From positions 1 through 64,000 of the forward strand of contig FTLJ01000123.1 in NCBI GenBank assembly GCA_900155495.1: 64,000 bases of DNA, read 5' to 3'. Within the stretch, counting starts at the first letter, position 1, and every line of letters starts with the position of its first letter. Positions 12,175 to 23,600 of this stretch are shown in pieces. The notes under the pieces are model-generated. The model saw nothing but the letters and a program-made list of their open reading frames with translations. It did no database searches and had not been told where the DNA came from. Position numbers and translations under genes: made by a program. This DNA comes from Porogramme epimiltina (taxonomy: Eukaryota > Basidiomycota > Agaricomycetes > Polyporales > Polyporaceae).

Positions 12175-12988
12175 CTATGTCGTATGTTCCTTCTGAAACT
12201 CGGCTGCCATAACATCGAGCAAGATAGCCAAACGAACGTCACGGAGGGTGAGCCCGGGCATGCCACGTTCCTTAACAGACTCGCCCTCGAATGCGGGAGG
12301 TCGCAGTGCTGAATGTGTGTGCATCCTGATCTCAACACCTGGCGCACTATCAGACTCTATGTCCGATTTCACGAATTCCACATGGTGCTAGTAAGGTAAT
12401 AATTTGTGGTCAACAGACGCAGAAGAATGAGCAGCGTTTCTACACACCTTTTCAGCCTCCTCGATATCTTTTACGCGAGAGCTGAAAGATGCTTCGAGTT
12501 CTCTGGGTCTCACGTTGGCGTTGGTGTTTCCTTGGAACACGAAGCGCTTGGCGAGGAACGCAACTCGTATTGCAGGATTGCCCTCTTTAGCTATCCACTC
12601 CTGCCTCCAGCCGCGAAGGAGCAGAGGCTGCAAGTACTTCCGCTCCTCATCTTCCGTAAGCATCGTCGTAGGCCACTTTCTAGGTTTGGGGGGCAGCTGT
12701 GGGAGCCCGAGTTTTGCTAGCACGTCGTCACCTTTGTGTGCGTAGATAGGCTATGAGGTGTCTGTGCATGACCCGAGGATACTTACGTGAGTGCTTACCT
12801 GGATGCTGGGGGGCCGTGTTGATGTGTCTTCCTATCACCAACGGCGATCGTTTAGACGGAGGAGTGCAAGGATGCACGCTTGTACGTGCCTCATACCAGC
12901 CTAAGCTAGAGAACTGCGCGTAGGATCTACTCCTGGCACAGTGCCGAGATAAAACTGTGGTGGTGTGAAGGAGACGGCCACCGTTCAT
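12175..12988 (-). CDS. Pterin-4a-carbinolamine dehydratase, possibly mitochondrial
   Basis: Three exons, 12988-12799, 12731-12448 and 12387-12175, give 228 residues. The C-terminal half is PCD: LTEDEERKYLQPLLLRGW, KRFVF, then EKHHVEF at the position of the catalytic HH(P), EIRMHTHSAL and GLTLRDVRLAILLDVMAAEF. PCD dehydrates 4a-hydroxytetrahydrobiopterin in pterin recycling. Exon 1 codes for a long N-terminus rich in Arg, Ser and His without acids (MNGGRLLHTTTVLSRHCARS), which looks like a mitochondrial presequence. Exon 2 alone has no in-frame ATG near its start, which supports exon 1. The tight acceptor CACAAAG before exon 2 is the least certain junction. The gene faces the alpha/beta hydrolase tail to tail, 110 bp apart. 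Confidence 0.82.
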
Positions 12989-13772
12989 GTTGACTTGACC
13001 AGACTTGACCGTATCAAGTTGGCAAGCTCACTACAGCCTGTTACCTGAACAAGTTGAAGCATACGTCACCGGGCGCCTGGGAGTATCAAATATAGAAAAT
13101 CCAACATCCGACACCTGTCCGAAGCCTCACGTCGTCGACATTCACCTTAGCCTCGTATTGTAGCAATTATATAATTTGGAATTGTACAGCATTTGACAAT
13201 GCTTGGAGGACAGTGAGCTTGCTGGAGGGGTTCAACGCTATAATAGCATCGTACAGCAATGTACAAGGTGATCGGCAACAGACGCGTCCTCGTAAGGAAT
13301 ACTGAAGTACTAGTTTATGGCCGGTTGCGGGAGGATCATGAGGAATAGTAGACAGGGAGAGAGGAGAGGATTTGTCAGCAGGGGAGTGCATAGCAAGATG
13401 GTTGAGAGAGACTTGGGGGATTCAACGATTAGCGGTGGTATACAAGAGCGGGTTTGAAAAGCAGAGTGATGGAGATATAGAGCAATAACATCGGAGGTAT
13501 ATGTCTACGCCGGAAATACGAGTGAACTGTGGATTGTGTAAGAGAGAGACAAGCGAGGTTCCTTCCGAGATGGCGTAGGTTGGGGAATCCAAAAGATGCC
13601 ATCGATAAATGATCCGGAGACGTGTTGGCCGCGAATTCCGTTGGGAGGGCCAGCCACAAAATAATTGGGACCGAGAGATCCTAGGCGAAAGTCTGGCATA
13701 CAACACCAGCGTTTCGCATAGTGCCCCTCGGACGACTCATCGCGAGGCGGAGCTACGCGCCATCGACACCCT
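12989..13772. other. Intergenic region
   Basis: 5' flank of the PCD gene and 3' flank of FKH2. I see no gene. The short frames on the minus strand near 13167-13706 have no family resemblance. Confidence 0.55.
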
Positions 13773-15865
13773 TTAGTTGAGGAGGTCGAAGAATGGGTCG
13801 TTGCGCATCCGCGACGAACCCTGCACAAAGTCCTCCTGCGCTAGACCGGCCCCCTGCTGATGCTGAGGCTGCAGCTGGGGTTGGTGCTGGTGCTGCAGAA
13901 ACCGCCCGCTGATGCCCGTCCCCTGGAGCTGCAGTCCACCAGCAAACGCCGCGTCCTCCGCAAACAGCGCGGGGTCGATGTCGATGTTGTCGCGCATGCT
14001 CGACGGCACGGGCTGCGTGAACGAGCGCGTCGACATCGTGAGCGTCGAGCTCGGGAACGCCGCGCTCACCGCGCGCGGGTGGGCGGGGGGGACACCCGTC
14101 ATAGCAGTGAGTGCTTGTTCGAGCGGATGCGCAGACATTGTGAGCGAGGGCTGGCCGAACACCGCCGCAGGTCCAAGGGAGGGTTGACCAAAGGAAGGCT
14201 GGCCGAACGTTGCGGAGACATTGCGCGACCCGGGGATGGCGGGGAGTTCGATACCGGCGTGGCGCGAGGGGCGAGTGTCTTGCAGCTGCGGTGCCTCAGC
14301 GTAAGGTGAGGCCCGGCTTGCGGATCTCCGCGTCGTACGACGTGCTGACTGGCGACGCCCCTGATGACCGACACGGTGGCCTTCGTCCTGGGGAGCGGGG
14401 TTCATGAGGATGCTGAGGCTCTGAGAAAGCGGAGGAGAGGGTGAGCTCTCGTCGTAATCGGGGGAGCCTTCTTCGTCTGTGGACGCCCGCCTGCTCTCTG
14501 CTGCCTTCTGAGCCTTCGTCTTCCGCTTGTTGCGCTTGCGCGGGCGTTTGGTTCCAGGACCTATTGAGTAGTCGAGAACCCAATATCCGCCCTTCCCCGG
14601 TTCTGTTATAGGCTTGGGCTGTCGCTTGAAAACTTTCTGGAGCGATAGCGCGTGTCGGAGGGATTTCTATGGCGCCCAAACAAGTTAGTCCACGCTAACA
14701 CGTCAGACATCAGCGACCACACACCTGCCACGACCTATTCTCATCTTGACGGAACCACTCAAACCTGTCCTCCAGTGCTTGATAGATCTCTTGCAGGGTC
14801 AACCGGCGCTGAGGGCTACCCAGGATCGCAAATTGTGCGAGGATAGGAAGGGGTTGTCCGGGACGCTCGCCAGGGCGCGGGTCCGGCAAAGCGTTGAGAC
14901 TAAGCTCCTGGTCCGGGGCGAGATTGAGGAAGGAACGAATATCGTCGTCGGTGACGGGGAGGGGGATGAATGCGTCGTCTCCAGAGAAGATAGGCGCAGG
15001 TTCAACACGCATCCTGCCGTAGAACCCCTCTGTGTCCGCCTGGATCTGCTCTAGAGACGGCGATTCCTCCGGGTACGACCGAGTCCGAGGGTGGTAATGT
15101 GTCCCATCGAAGTCGGGGACGCTAGTTTCCATCCCCACACGCTGCAATTCCGCATTGTAGGCTGGATAGTGTCGAGGGTTGTAGCCGGGCGGCGGTTCGC
15201 GTCTGGCGGACCCAAACGCGTCTTCTCCAAGACGGACGGGGTCTGCTAATGGGGAATCGTCGACCAACGAGCCATTTGACGCGCTTTCCTCGGCACTAGG
15301 GCTCTCCTCGCTGCTCCTCTCGCTGCCGCCGGCGTCCCGGGATCCAGTCGGACTGCTCTCCCTACTCTCGCTCCGTGAAATGGTCTGGATAGCGGTAAGA
15401 CCGCCATACAGAGGTTAGAGGAGATAGGATGCGTACCGGAGATGTTCTTGTGGAAGGTGTTGTTCTACTTGTGGCGGCGTTGTAGTGTTGGACTGAGGGA
15501 TTAAACGGAACATACGCAGGATCTCTACGTGGCGGGGGAGGTGGCGGGGCGGTACTGGTACTAGGAGGATTATACGGGGTGTCGTCCGCGTACACAACAG
15601 GTGCGGCACGGGAAGAGCCCCGATGGGGGGAGTGGAAGGGGGATTTCATGGAATATCCACCGTAGTGCCGAGAGTCGTTGTGAGCCCGTCTTGAGAGATG
15701 AGAGTAGTGGGACACACTCCCATCATCATCGGACTCGGACTCGGATTCGGAGCCGGAGCTAGACCGACGGTCTTGCGTGTCGGGCGAGCTGGATCGCGAG
15801 GATAGCGTCGAGGAGGGGCGGCGGCGGGACGAGGAGAAGCGCTTCCGAGGGGTGCTCGCGTCCAT
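13773..15865 (-). CDS. Forkhead (winged-helix) transcription factor, FKH2, diverged recognition helix
   Basis: Three exons, 15865-15437, 15384-14725 and 14666-13773, give 660 residues. The domain (about 318-415) reads LTLQEIYQALEDRFEWFRQ, then after an intron KSLRHALSLQKVFKR, then EPGKGGYWVLDYS and TKRPRKRNK. The intron after SWQ is phase 0 and sits exactly where FKH1 has it. The region before the domain is also shared with FKH1 (DDAFIPLP, DQELSLNALPDPRPGERPGQ). In helix 3 the near-invariant Asn of NSIRHN is Lys and the second Asn is Ala, so DNA recognition is probably altered. The N-terminus is Ser/Arg-rich with an acidic SESESESDDDG run. The C-terminus repeats FGQPS motifs and is Gln/His-rich. 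The start is ATG 15865; a TTG-initiated extension is possible but unlikely. Confidence 0.88.
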
Positions 15866-18007
15866 ACTTGGCAATCAACGGGAGCGTGAGGTGAGCAACG
15901 TGAGAGCCGGGGTTCGGGCGTTGACGCTTAAGCGAGCCTTCTCGTTTAGGTGGCAAAGAGAGGGACGGGGGTGGGAGACGCGTCGGGAGGACGTCTGTGG
16001 GCGTGTGCGGAGCCCTGCCAGCAATCTATCACCTTTTGTGCACGCTGACACACCTCCAGAGTCCGTTCCGGATCGTAATCGCCATCCGCACGCGTCGCAA
16101 GTTGCAAAGAAAGGCACGGGGGGCACAAAGCACCATAGCCTTCAACAGTCACCATTGTGCCACTTTTTTGTGCCACTCGGGCTCTCCCGGCGTCCATTGT
16201 GCTGGCCGGATAAATATCAGTATACCGTAGCGCACGCGAGTCGCGCAACTCGGCCAAATGTCCTTCAAAACCACGTAGAGGGCCATCGTGGTCGTCATCG
16301 ACGGGCCTCGCGCACCTCCTGAAGTGCTCGTCTGGACAATGAGCATTCCCATATAAGGCAAGTCGGTCATTCTCAAAAACGGAGAAATTCCACTATCACT
16401 GAAACCGCGCCAGGAAACCTATCGCGCATATACAGAGGTCTGATATATGCGCTATAGGTTTCCTGTCTCCGGTAGACATTTTTGAACAGACGGGGCATGG
16501 GCACCTACCTTCCAGCTCTGAGGTCGAGATTGATCACTGGGGAAAATACTACGTGCACCATACAGTGAGCGCGTGCGTTGCTGTTCATAACTACTACCTT
16601 TTCTATTCTATAGGAGTTAATCCTACAAGCACGCGCAGATATTTGGCGTGAAGCTCTTTTGTCACAGATGTGGCAGTCCCTATAACACAGGATCTGGGTC
16701 AATAGAACGTACTTCGCTTGAGGTAGCTCCGGTTACCTTATACGCGATACCCATCATCTTAGATACCTTTCAACATCTCATTACAGCTTCCAGGCATGTG
16801 GGGAACACTGCCGTGTACACCGTTTGAGGAATGTGGATGAGGCGCGAACGTCAATGGCGAGTGGCGCGCGCGCACGAGAGCAGAGGACAAGACGCGTTTG
16901 GCAGCCCCTTCCTAGTCTGGCCACCAACCCTTGTGGCGTCCACCCGCATACATCGAGATTTCATCCCTCCAGTCAGCCGCTGTTGTACCCTGGCCGTCTA
17001 CTACACTCCCTCGACTTCTGTCCGTCAAGCTGACCGCCATTCCCCGCTTTTCCTGGCCTCTTGACATCGTCCCCCTCACCGCCCTTGCCCTCCGTCTCCA
17101 TTCCGTGTCATTCTGCCGCGCATTTTCTCAGGAAAGTTTTTCGAACACCTTCCCTGGGGAAACGGATGGTTTCAGTGCTTGAGGGCGATTCCAATCAACG
17201 ACCAAGACCCATAGGTACGGCGCTCTCTCATCAAAACGACCCTTCGTCGTGCTGGGCGGGCAGTCGTCTCCCTTTGTTTCGGTGCCAGTTCTCGTCTTCA
17301 TCTACCTCGAAGAACGTTCTTCCTTCGCAAGTCTGTACTTCGATGGCGTCGACATACACATTGTATTAGTCGTCGTGGCCGACCTCTCAAAATCCCGAAA
17401 CGCCAGACAGTGAGTCGCTGATACGTCTTCTAACTCTTTGCGCTTCGGGCGAACGCAGCCTTCCGACAATTGGACCTTACATGCTGGAGAAGTGGTGGCA
17501 TTGCCTCTAGTGGACAATGGTGAGCACCTACATCGTTGACTTTGTAGTCAACCAGGGTCACGAGCAAACAAATCGCGACTGCCCGTATATTGGCCAAAAA
17601 ATAGTCGGATGTATGCTGGAGGAAATGTGATGTCGCGGGGGGTCTTGTGCTCGTTACCCTTCAGGGTGACACCATCTAGCTGGGTAATACTCGGCCCTCT
17701 ACAACATCACACACGGAGCGATACCTCGAGGACGGTCGCAGTCATACGGAGGTGAATTAGCAAGCATGTCCCTAGTTTGTGTACACTCTTGGTAGCAACT
17801 ACGCTCCTAGAACGGATGAGAGACCCCAAACACTAGTGGATACAGCGCATATCATAATACAATAATTCTACTCCCCAATACGGACGATGCCTACAGGACA
17901 TCTCTCAGGTATACACAGACGAATGTCGGTGCAACATGACTGAACCCCAAATAACTGGCCATGCGCCAGAGCCTTCGACAATCACTGATCGAGCAGAAGC
18001 GGGGTAC
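15866..18007. other. 2.1-kb intergenic region without a supported gene
   Basis: Between the starts of FKH2 (-) and the 3' end of THG1 (-). Open frames near 16824-17369 (+) give Ser/Pro/Arg-rich text without domain motifs. The only structure I can support is the inverted repeat at 16411-16465. Confidence 0.5.
16411..16465. repeat. Near-perfect inverted repeat, 22-bp arms
   Basis: The arms at 16411-16432 and 16444-16465 are reverse complements with one mismatch, around an 11-nt loop. Transcribed, it would fold into a strong hairpin. There is no run of T directly after it and it is far from any stop codon, so a simple terminator is unlikely. It may be a MITE remnant or the precursor of a small RNA. 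Confidence 0.7.
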
Positions 18008-19111
18008 CTAATCCTCAAGAATATTGGGCCGAGTACCCCAGAACTCGTCACCTATAATGTCACAGTGATACAACTGGATTGTCGTCCGAGCACGTAGTTT
18101 CTTCTTCGAGCTTCCTTTGTTCGCCACCGGGGCCGGTTCGGGTAGAGGACAGTCTGGGGCCACTTCCGAGATCGGTTCAGCTGGGTCCTGGCTGATGTCA
18201 ACGAGGAGAGCGCAATTGGGAGCTGTAAACGTACTTCTTCCCTGACTAGTACGCTGCCTTTTCTGAAGCGAGCGGGGAGCTCGTTATAGTTGATGCCAAA
18301 GCGGGAGAATAGCATCTCATGCTTTTGGGCGGATACAGTGCCCTAACGTAATGATGTGAAGTGAGCAAGGATATATTACGGCAGGACGATCAGCCCAAAC
18401 TAACCCTTAGTGTGGCGTGGGCTTCCGTTGTGGTTTGGCTACCCCTAAGGACTAGGGCCCAGAAGACTGTGTTGTACAAGTTATTGATATGCGCTAGGGG
18501 TAAGAAGCGGTGTCCTGTCAGCGTACTTTTCCGTATGCGCTTGTAGAGTGCTCACTGTCTGCCTGCCTCCACGAGAAGTAGTCGCGCACCGCTTTAGAAC
18601 TCGGGTAAAGTACTATCCGACCATCAAAGGACGGACAGTAAGCTAGGGGTGTGTCCGGAAGGTACTTCGACCAATTGAAGACGTATGAAGAGGTGAATAA
18701 CGAGGTCACCATCGTTAAAATTTTGGCCTCACGTCGATTGTATATCGACGCTGATCTACGGAAGAGGAAGCTGGAAAAAATTATGAGCAATGTACCGACA
18801 CGCTATTTGTGCATGCATCAACATACCTGTACTCGTCTGATTCGCCGAAGGCGAGCACGATGTCTTTGAACTCATTCATCACGTCACGCGCTGCGTGATC
18901 CATGAGTTGGAGTGCGCGTTCGTCGTTTGGTTTCGTGAAATTATGTTCTTCTGAGAGCCTAGAAGTTATAAGAGCGCAGCTGCAACATATGAGAATGGTA
19001 TGCCTACTTGTGGAAGGCATGCCCGTCTATCCGGAGCACCATGAAGGTGTCCGGTAGGAGTGGGTCGGGAAGCTCGAAGTTCCTGACGTATGCAAACTTG
19101 CTTCCGGCCAT
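18008..19111 (-). CDS. THG1: tRNA(His) guanylyltransferase
   Basis: Six exons: 19111-19008, 18958-18827, 18770-18556, 18493-18405, 18342-18235 and 18187-18008; 275 residues, normal for the family. The enzyme adds the extra G(-1) to the 5' end of tRNA-His, needed for recognition by HisRS. Visible motifs: [12 protein letters not shown] (first metal-binding Asp), [26 protein letters not shown] (second metal-binding Asp-Glu region), [31 protein letters not shown] and the C-terminal CDIIGDEFW. Every expected block is present and in phase, and all introns are GT-AG. It is essential in yeast. The start ATG gives the standard [14 protein letters not shown]-terminus. It is divergent from the unknown gene at 19509. 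Confidence 0.95.
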
Positions 19112-19508
19112 ATTTTGCGTGCGCGGAGTTTGGTGGCACGAGGAAGGTGTTTCAGACGGGGCACGGGGACAGGGGCCTGGGATAAGGAGGAAGCCTGGTC
19201 GGGCGAGGGCCGCGAGGCATATGCGCCTCGATCGGTGCTGGTATCAACGCCTGGTAGGGGCGCGGCGAGCGCAGGCGTTCCCTTATCTGGCCTTCTGTGA
19301 CTCGGGTCGGGGTCCCAGCCCTGAGCCCAGTCACGGCGCATCACACAGCAGCACACTCATCCCGTCTCCGAGTCACTCCGCTCTTTACCCCAACCATCAC
19401 CATCGCCTCACCGCCGCCCGACAACCCCCACCGACACCGACGACGACTGCAACACCATCCATAGCACTCCCAACTAGGATCAGCACACCCGCCACCCCCA
19501 CAAGCAAC
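19112..19508. promoter_or_regulatory. Bidirectional promoter, THG1 / 206-residue protein
   Basis: A 397-bp gap between divergent start codons. Its last 150 bp before the + gene is C/A-rich (CACC, ACCACC), typical of a fungal 5' leader. No named element. Confidence 0.55.
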
Positions 19509-20281
19509 ATGAGCAGCAACACCTCCGGCTCAACCTACCCTGGGTTCTTCCGCCGCCGCACTTTGGGCCGGGCGCCATCGCCCCCCACCTGGGCGTGCTA
19601 CGAGCAGATCCCGTACGCGGACGACTACAGCGACTCCGGCTCGGACGTCAACTCGTGCTCCGAGGACGAGGACGACTACCACAACGCCGCCTCGGACGCC
19701 GAGCTTCCCGTCTCTCCCTCCGACGGGCGCACGGCGCAGCCGGTCGACGGCGACATGGAGATCGACGAGGACGACGAGGCCATGTCCGCAGAGAAGGTTG
19801 CGGAGATGAAGAAGGATGTCAAGGGCAAGCAGCGTGCTGTGGAGCAATATGAGAGCCCCAAGCGAGAGCCCCGCAAGAAGCCCCGCCAACCCGTCTTCAC
19901 TCTCCGCCCCATTCTGACTATTCAGAAGAGCCAGGGCTTTGTGTGGAATCAGGTCAGCACTTGCGCATGAGTTTGCTGCGTCCACCGTACGTTGTGGGTG
20001 CTGATATCCGGTTGTTGCTGCCGTCTACAGGACTTATTTGTCCCGCCGTACATCAAAGACCGATGTTCGTCTCTTTTAATCCTTCTAACCTTGCCTTGCT
20101 CACGTCGATCGGTGTATTGTGTGTGCTCTTCCTCACAGATGTCGCTTCAACGTCCCCCTCCAACTCTCATGGCTTCGTGTCTTCTTCCGTGTCTTCCACG
20201 AACTCGTCCATGATGGACTACGAGGTCGAGGTGGTAGAGATCCGCGTCAGGGAGGGGGAGCTGAACGACATCATTCCCTGA
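19509..20281 (+). CDS. Unrecognised acidic protein with a conserved-looking C-terminal block
   Basis: Three exons, 19509-19952, 20031-20064 and 20139-20281, give 206 residues. I do not recognise a family. The N-terminus begins with an FFRRRTLGRAPSPPTWACYE block, then a strongly acidic Asp/Glu/Ser stretch (about 40-100) and a Lys/Arg/Pro segment. The C-terminal part looks structured: RPILTIQKSQGFVWNQ, DLFVPPYIKDRYVA, and the ending DYEVEVVEIRVREGELNDII. I chose the exon 3 frame that ends at 20281 because its third codon positions are GC-rich to the stop; the alternative frame, ending at 20325, loses that bias halfway. No signal peptide or membrane helix. Acidic charge suggests a nuclear or adaptor role, which is inference only. 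Confidence 0.7.
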
Positions 20282-20616
20282 GAGAGAGAACAGACCATCC
20301 ACGGACAATCGGTCGGTTTCTGTAGCATTGCATCTCTTCCTTGTATTGTTCTAGTGCTAGACACCCCCCTTCCCTATTACCTCTAGCCCTCTCTGATACC
20401 TTTAGCGCACGCCCCGCCATGTACTTACGATCTCCCCTTCGCCCTCTTCTTACGCTGTGTATGCTATTGAACGCCTTACCCCTCGCACGCTTCGCGCTTT
20501 TCATCGGAATTGGAATAACATACAACAAACCCATCGAAACATTATCCATACAATGATCTGTCCAAATCCAAACCAAGAGAAGCAACAGAACGGCGTTTAG
20601 CGGGCGCTCGGGTCGC
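20282..20616. other. Convergent 3' intergenic region
   Basis: Between the 206-residue gene (+) and UBP8 (-). Nothing specific is seen. Confidence 0.55.
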
Positions 20617-23600
20617 TCAGACCGTAGCCAGGAGCGCCTCGTCGAGCTCGAGCTCCTTGAGCTCCTTGTTGCGCGCTGCCTCCTTCTCGCGTTCGCGTTC
20701 GCGCTCCTTCTCCTTGACCGCCTCCTGCTCGCGCGTCACGACGTACGAGGGCGTGACGTACGGTTTGTAGTCGAGGTGCTTCTTCACGTAGAAGCACATG
20801 TACGCCTGCGAGCCGAGGCACGCGCTGAGCGTCGAGTGCGTCACCCTGCAAAAAGCGGACGCGGGTGGACACGCAAATCGGTCGCGACAAAGGCCGCGCG
20901 CACGGGGAGAGCAGGTGAGCACCTGGGCGTTCCCCTGCGGCGTGCGCGCGAGAGTTATGAAGACTTACTTGTCGTCGTCGTACCGGTACCACTGCGCGCG
21001 GTGGGGGCCGCCGCGTGCGGGAGGGCGAGGGGCGAGGGCCGGGTCCGGATGCCGATGCGGACGGGGGATCGGGTGCGAGAGCGAGCCGGCGGCCCGGCGT
21101 GCGAGAGAGGGGCAAGGGCGTGGAAAGGCCGCGGGGGAGGATGTGAGAACCGGGCGCACACGGGAGAGAGAGCGGGAGATGGGGGAGGAAGCGGAAAGGG
21201 GGGGAAAGTGGTAGGGGGAACGAAAGAGGTGGACACGCACCTCGTCGTGCGAACGCGCGTAGCACGTGTAGTGGCCGTTGTCGATCTGGCCTTCGTGGCA
21301 GACCACGGCGAAAAGGTCGTACTCGTAGGTCGTCTCTGGCCCGAGGGAAGGGTCGCTGTGGAAGAGAAAGAGGCCGCGGGGGTCAGTAAACTGTGGGCAT
21401 TGGTGTAGGGGATCTAGCAAGAGCGATGATCATATGCACTAGGGTGTCAGGATGGTGTGGGAGTAAACTGTTGTGGAGACCTTGGGAGCATATGTGGAGA
21501 TGGTCAAGTTGTTGGGAGGCAGCTGCAAAGGACCCAGGAGAAACCGAAGACGACCGATAGGATGGCGGTAAAGGGCACTCGGGAGGGAATAGAACACGCA
21601 CGGGACAAGGCTTGTGCCAGCGGGACTATTGCCGTCCTTTGACTGCTGGTCCTGCTTGTGCATAACTAGTGTCGTGTACGGCGCCATGTTTAGCGACGCA
21701 GGGAAGCGAAGTGGTGCCTCGATCTTGCGCGCTGCCGACTTGTCCGCCGACTTGTGCTCGAAGCGCTAGCGAGCGGGGAGGGCGGATGGCCGTGCAGGGG
21801 TATGCGGAGGACGAGGCGGAAGTGCAATAATAGCGACAGCATGGAACGTAAGTCGGTGTGACGAAATTGGCAACGGAGACGGAAGCGGGATGTGGAAGGG
21901 TAGGTGATGGCAGATGAGAGAGGCGAGAGGAAAGGGCCATGTGGGGGGCAAGGGAAACGGGGGAAGGAATAGGTACGGGCCACGGCAAAACCACAGGGGC
22001 CGGGTACAAGTGTGAGCGGCGCAAACTCTCTACCACGATCGGAGAGATATTCTCACCTTGAACTGGAAGCTGAGAACGGGGGGTAACTTCCGGATGCTGA
22101 GACGCTTGCTGGCCTGGGTGGGAAGGCAAGCATTATTAGAGAAGGGCGATCGCATACCCCATCTTGCCGCGTTCGCCGCCGCCATAAACGGCGGGACGTG
22201 ACGGGTAGATGCGGAAATTACACAAAGGGACGTACATGTGAGGCTTTTCCGCACTTCTCGCAGCTATAGTCATTTGGACCTAGCTTCTCCGGATGAGTGA
22301 ATCTGACGTCATCGAAATAGGATTAGCACGAGGCCGAAAGGATGAGCGTGGTCGGTGCGGAGGACCCGGACTTGCCTGCGAAGGCAGGACGCCAAATTCA
22401 GGCCTTGGTCGGAGCCGCTCTCCCCTTTGAGCTCAAGGCTGATGTCCAACATTGGGTCCGTCTTTTCTGCCACGTTGCCACATCGTTCGCATTTCACGTC
22501 ACTTTGGAGTAAACCGGCGAATATGGAGTGAATGATGCAGATGCATTGCAGTGACGTAGAGCCCCGGGATGTTGCGTGTATCTGGTTTAGGGCGGTGATG
22601 AAGAACTCATGTGCATCTTGTTGAGCATAACCGGAAAGTTCGGGAGAAACCCGCCATGTCTTCGCTAGAAGGTCTACGGGGCCGTACGGGGAGCTGTTCT
22701 CTGAATAGACCTAGCGGGCAGCATTAAACCTGAGCTTCGTTCTCAATTGAATGCCAAAGATAATACCTCTGAAAATAACTTGTCCATCTCACAAGACGTG
22801 CAGTCCTTGACTTTGCATAGCTTGTTGTTATGCTTGTCGCTAAGGTAGTAGTTGCGAAGTAGAGGGTTCGCAATGAATGATTGCAACATGACATTCATGA
22901 AGCATGTTTGGCCCAGATTCATGAGACCACGACGGCCTAAGCCTTAGGATAAGAGGATGAGGTAATAAAAGGGCAAAAAGGAAGTACTTGCCTTGGCAAG
23001 AAGAAGGCGCTGCGCTACCAAGCGCAGCAACTTCCTGCGCAGTTGCCTCCCAAGGCTTGAACGGAGCTCGCCCTTTTCTGGACTTGTCTATAGTTGCTCG
23101 TCAGTCTGGGCGAGTTCAATTGTTTGTAAATGGACCTCTTTTACCGTGAAAATTCGTAGCCCGCTCTTCTGCGGCAACAGCCAGGGCAGCATAGTTCTTA
23201 CTTAGTGTAGTGTTGTACACGAAGTCTTCGCACTCGACACAGAATACGTTCCCGGTCTTGACATCGACACCTGTGGCCGCAGCATGTCAGCGGTTGATAC
23301 AGCTAAATTGTTCTAAAGAGGTGCTTCTAGCTCGTTCCAGGGAAGAGGAGAGCCGAACGGGACCCGAGTGAGTGGTAGTCAGATTACTAACAGAAATCAT
23401 GCCCGGTGTCTTGGAGGTGCTGCTTGATATGACCGTCACGCCAGCAGGCAGAGAAGGTGCAGTGCAGGCAGGCATAGGGCCTCGACAGGGCGATGTTACA
23501 CACACCGCATTGTGGGGGAGATATCTGTAAACAAACACCGTTTAGTTGGCCAGGTGCCTAAGCGGTAGGTCCCGACCAACGGCCCACCTTTCGACGCTTC

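Noticed and set aside
211..15865. Mating-type (A) locus suggested by a pair of divergent transcription factor genes
   Set aside because: Basidiomycete A loci hold homeodomain genes. Here both factors are forkheads and no homeodomain or MIP gene is present.
16824..17369. Candidate gene in the FKH2-THG1 gap
   Set aside because: Several short frames exist, but they have Ser/Pro/Arg-rich text with no motif and no consistent exon chain.
20139..20325. Alternative last-exon frame of the 206-residue gene ending at 20325, and a possible programmed frameshift near 20210
   Set aside because: A single frame (stop 20281) joins exon 2 in phase and keeps GC-rich third positions to the end, so no frameshift is needed.
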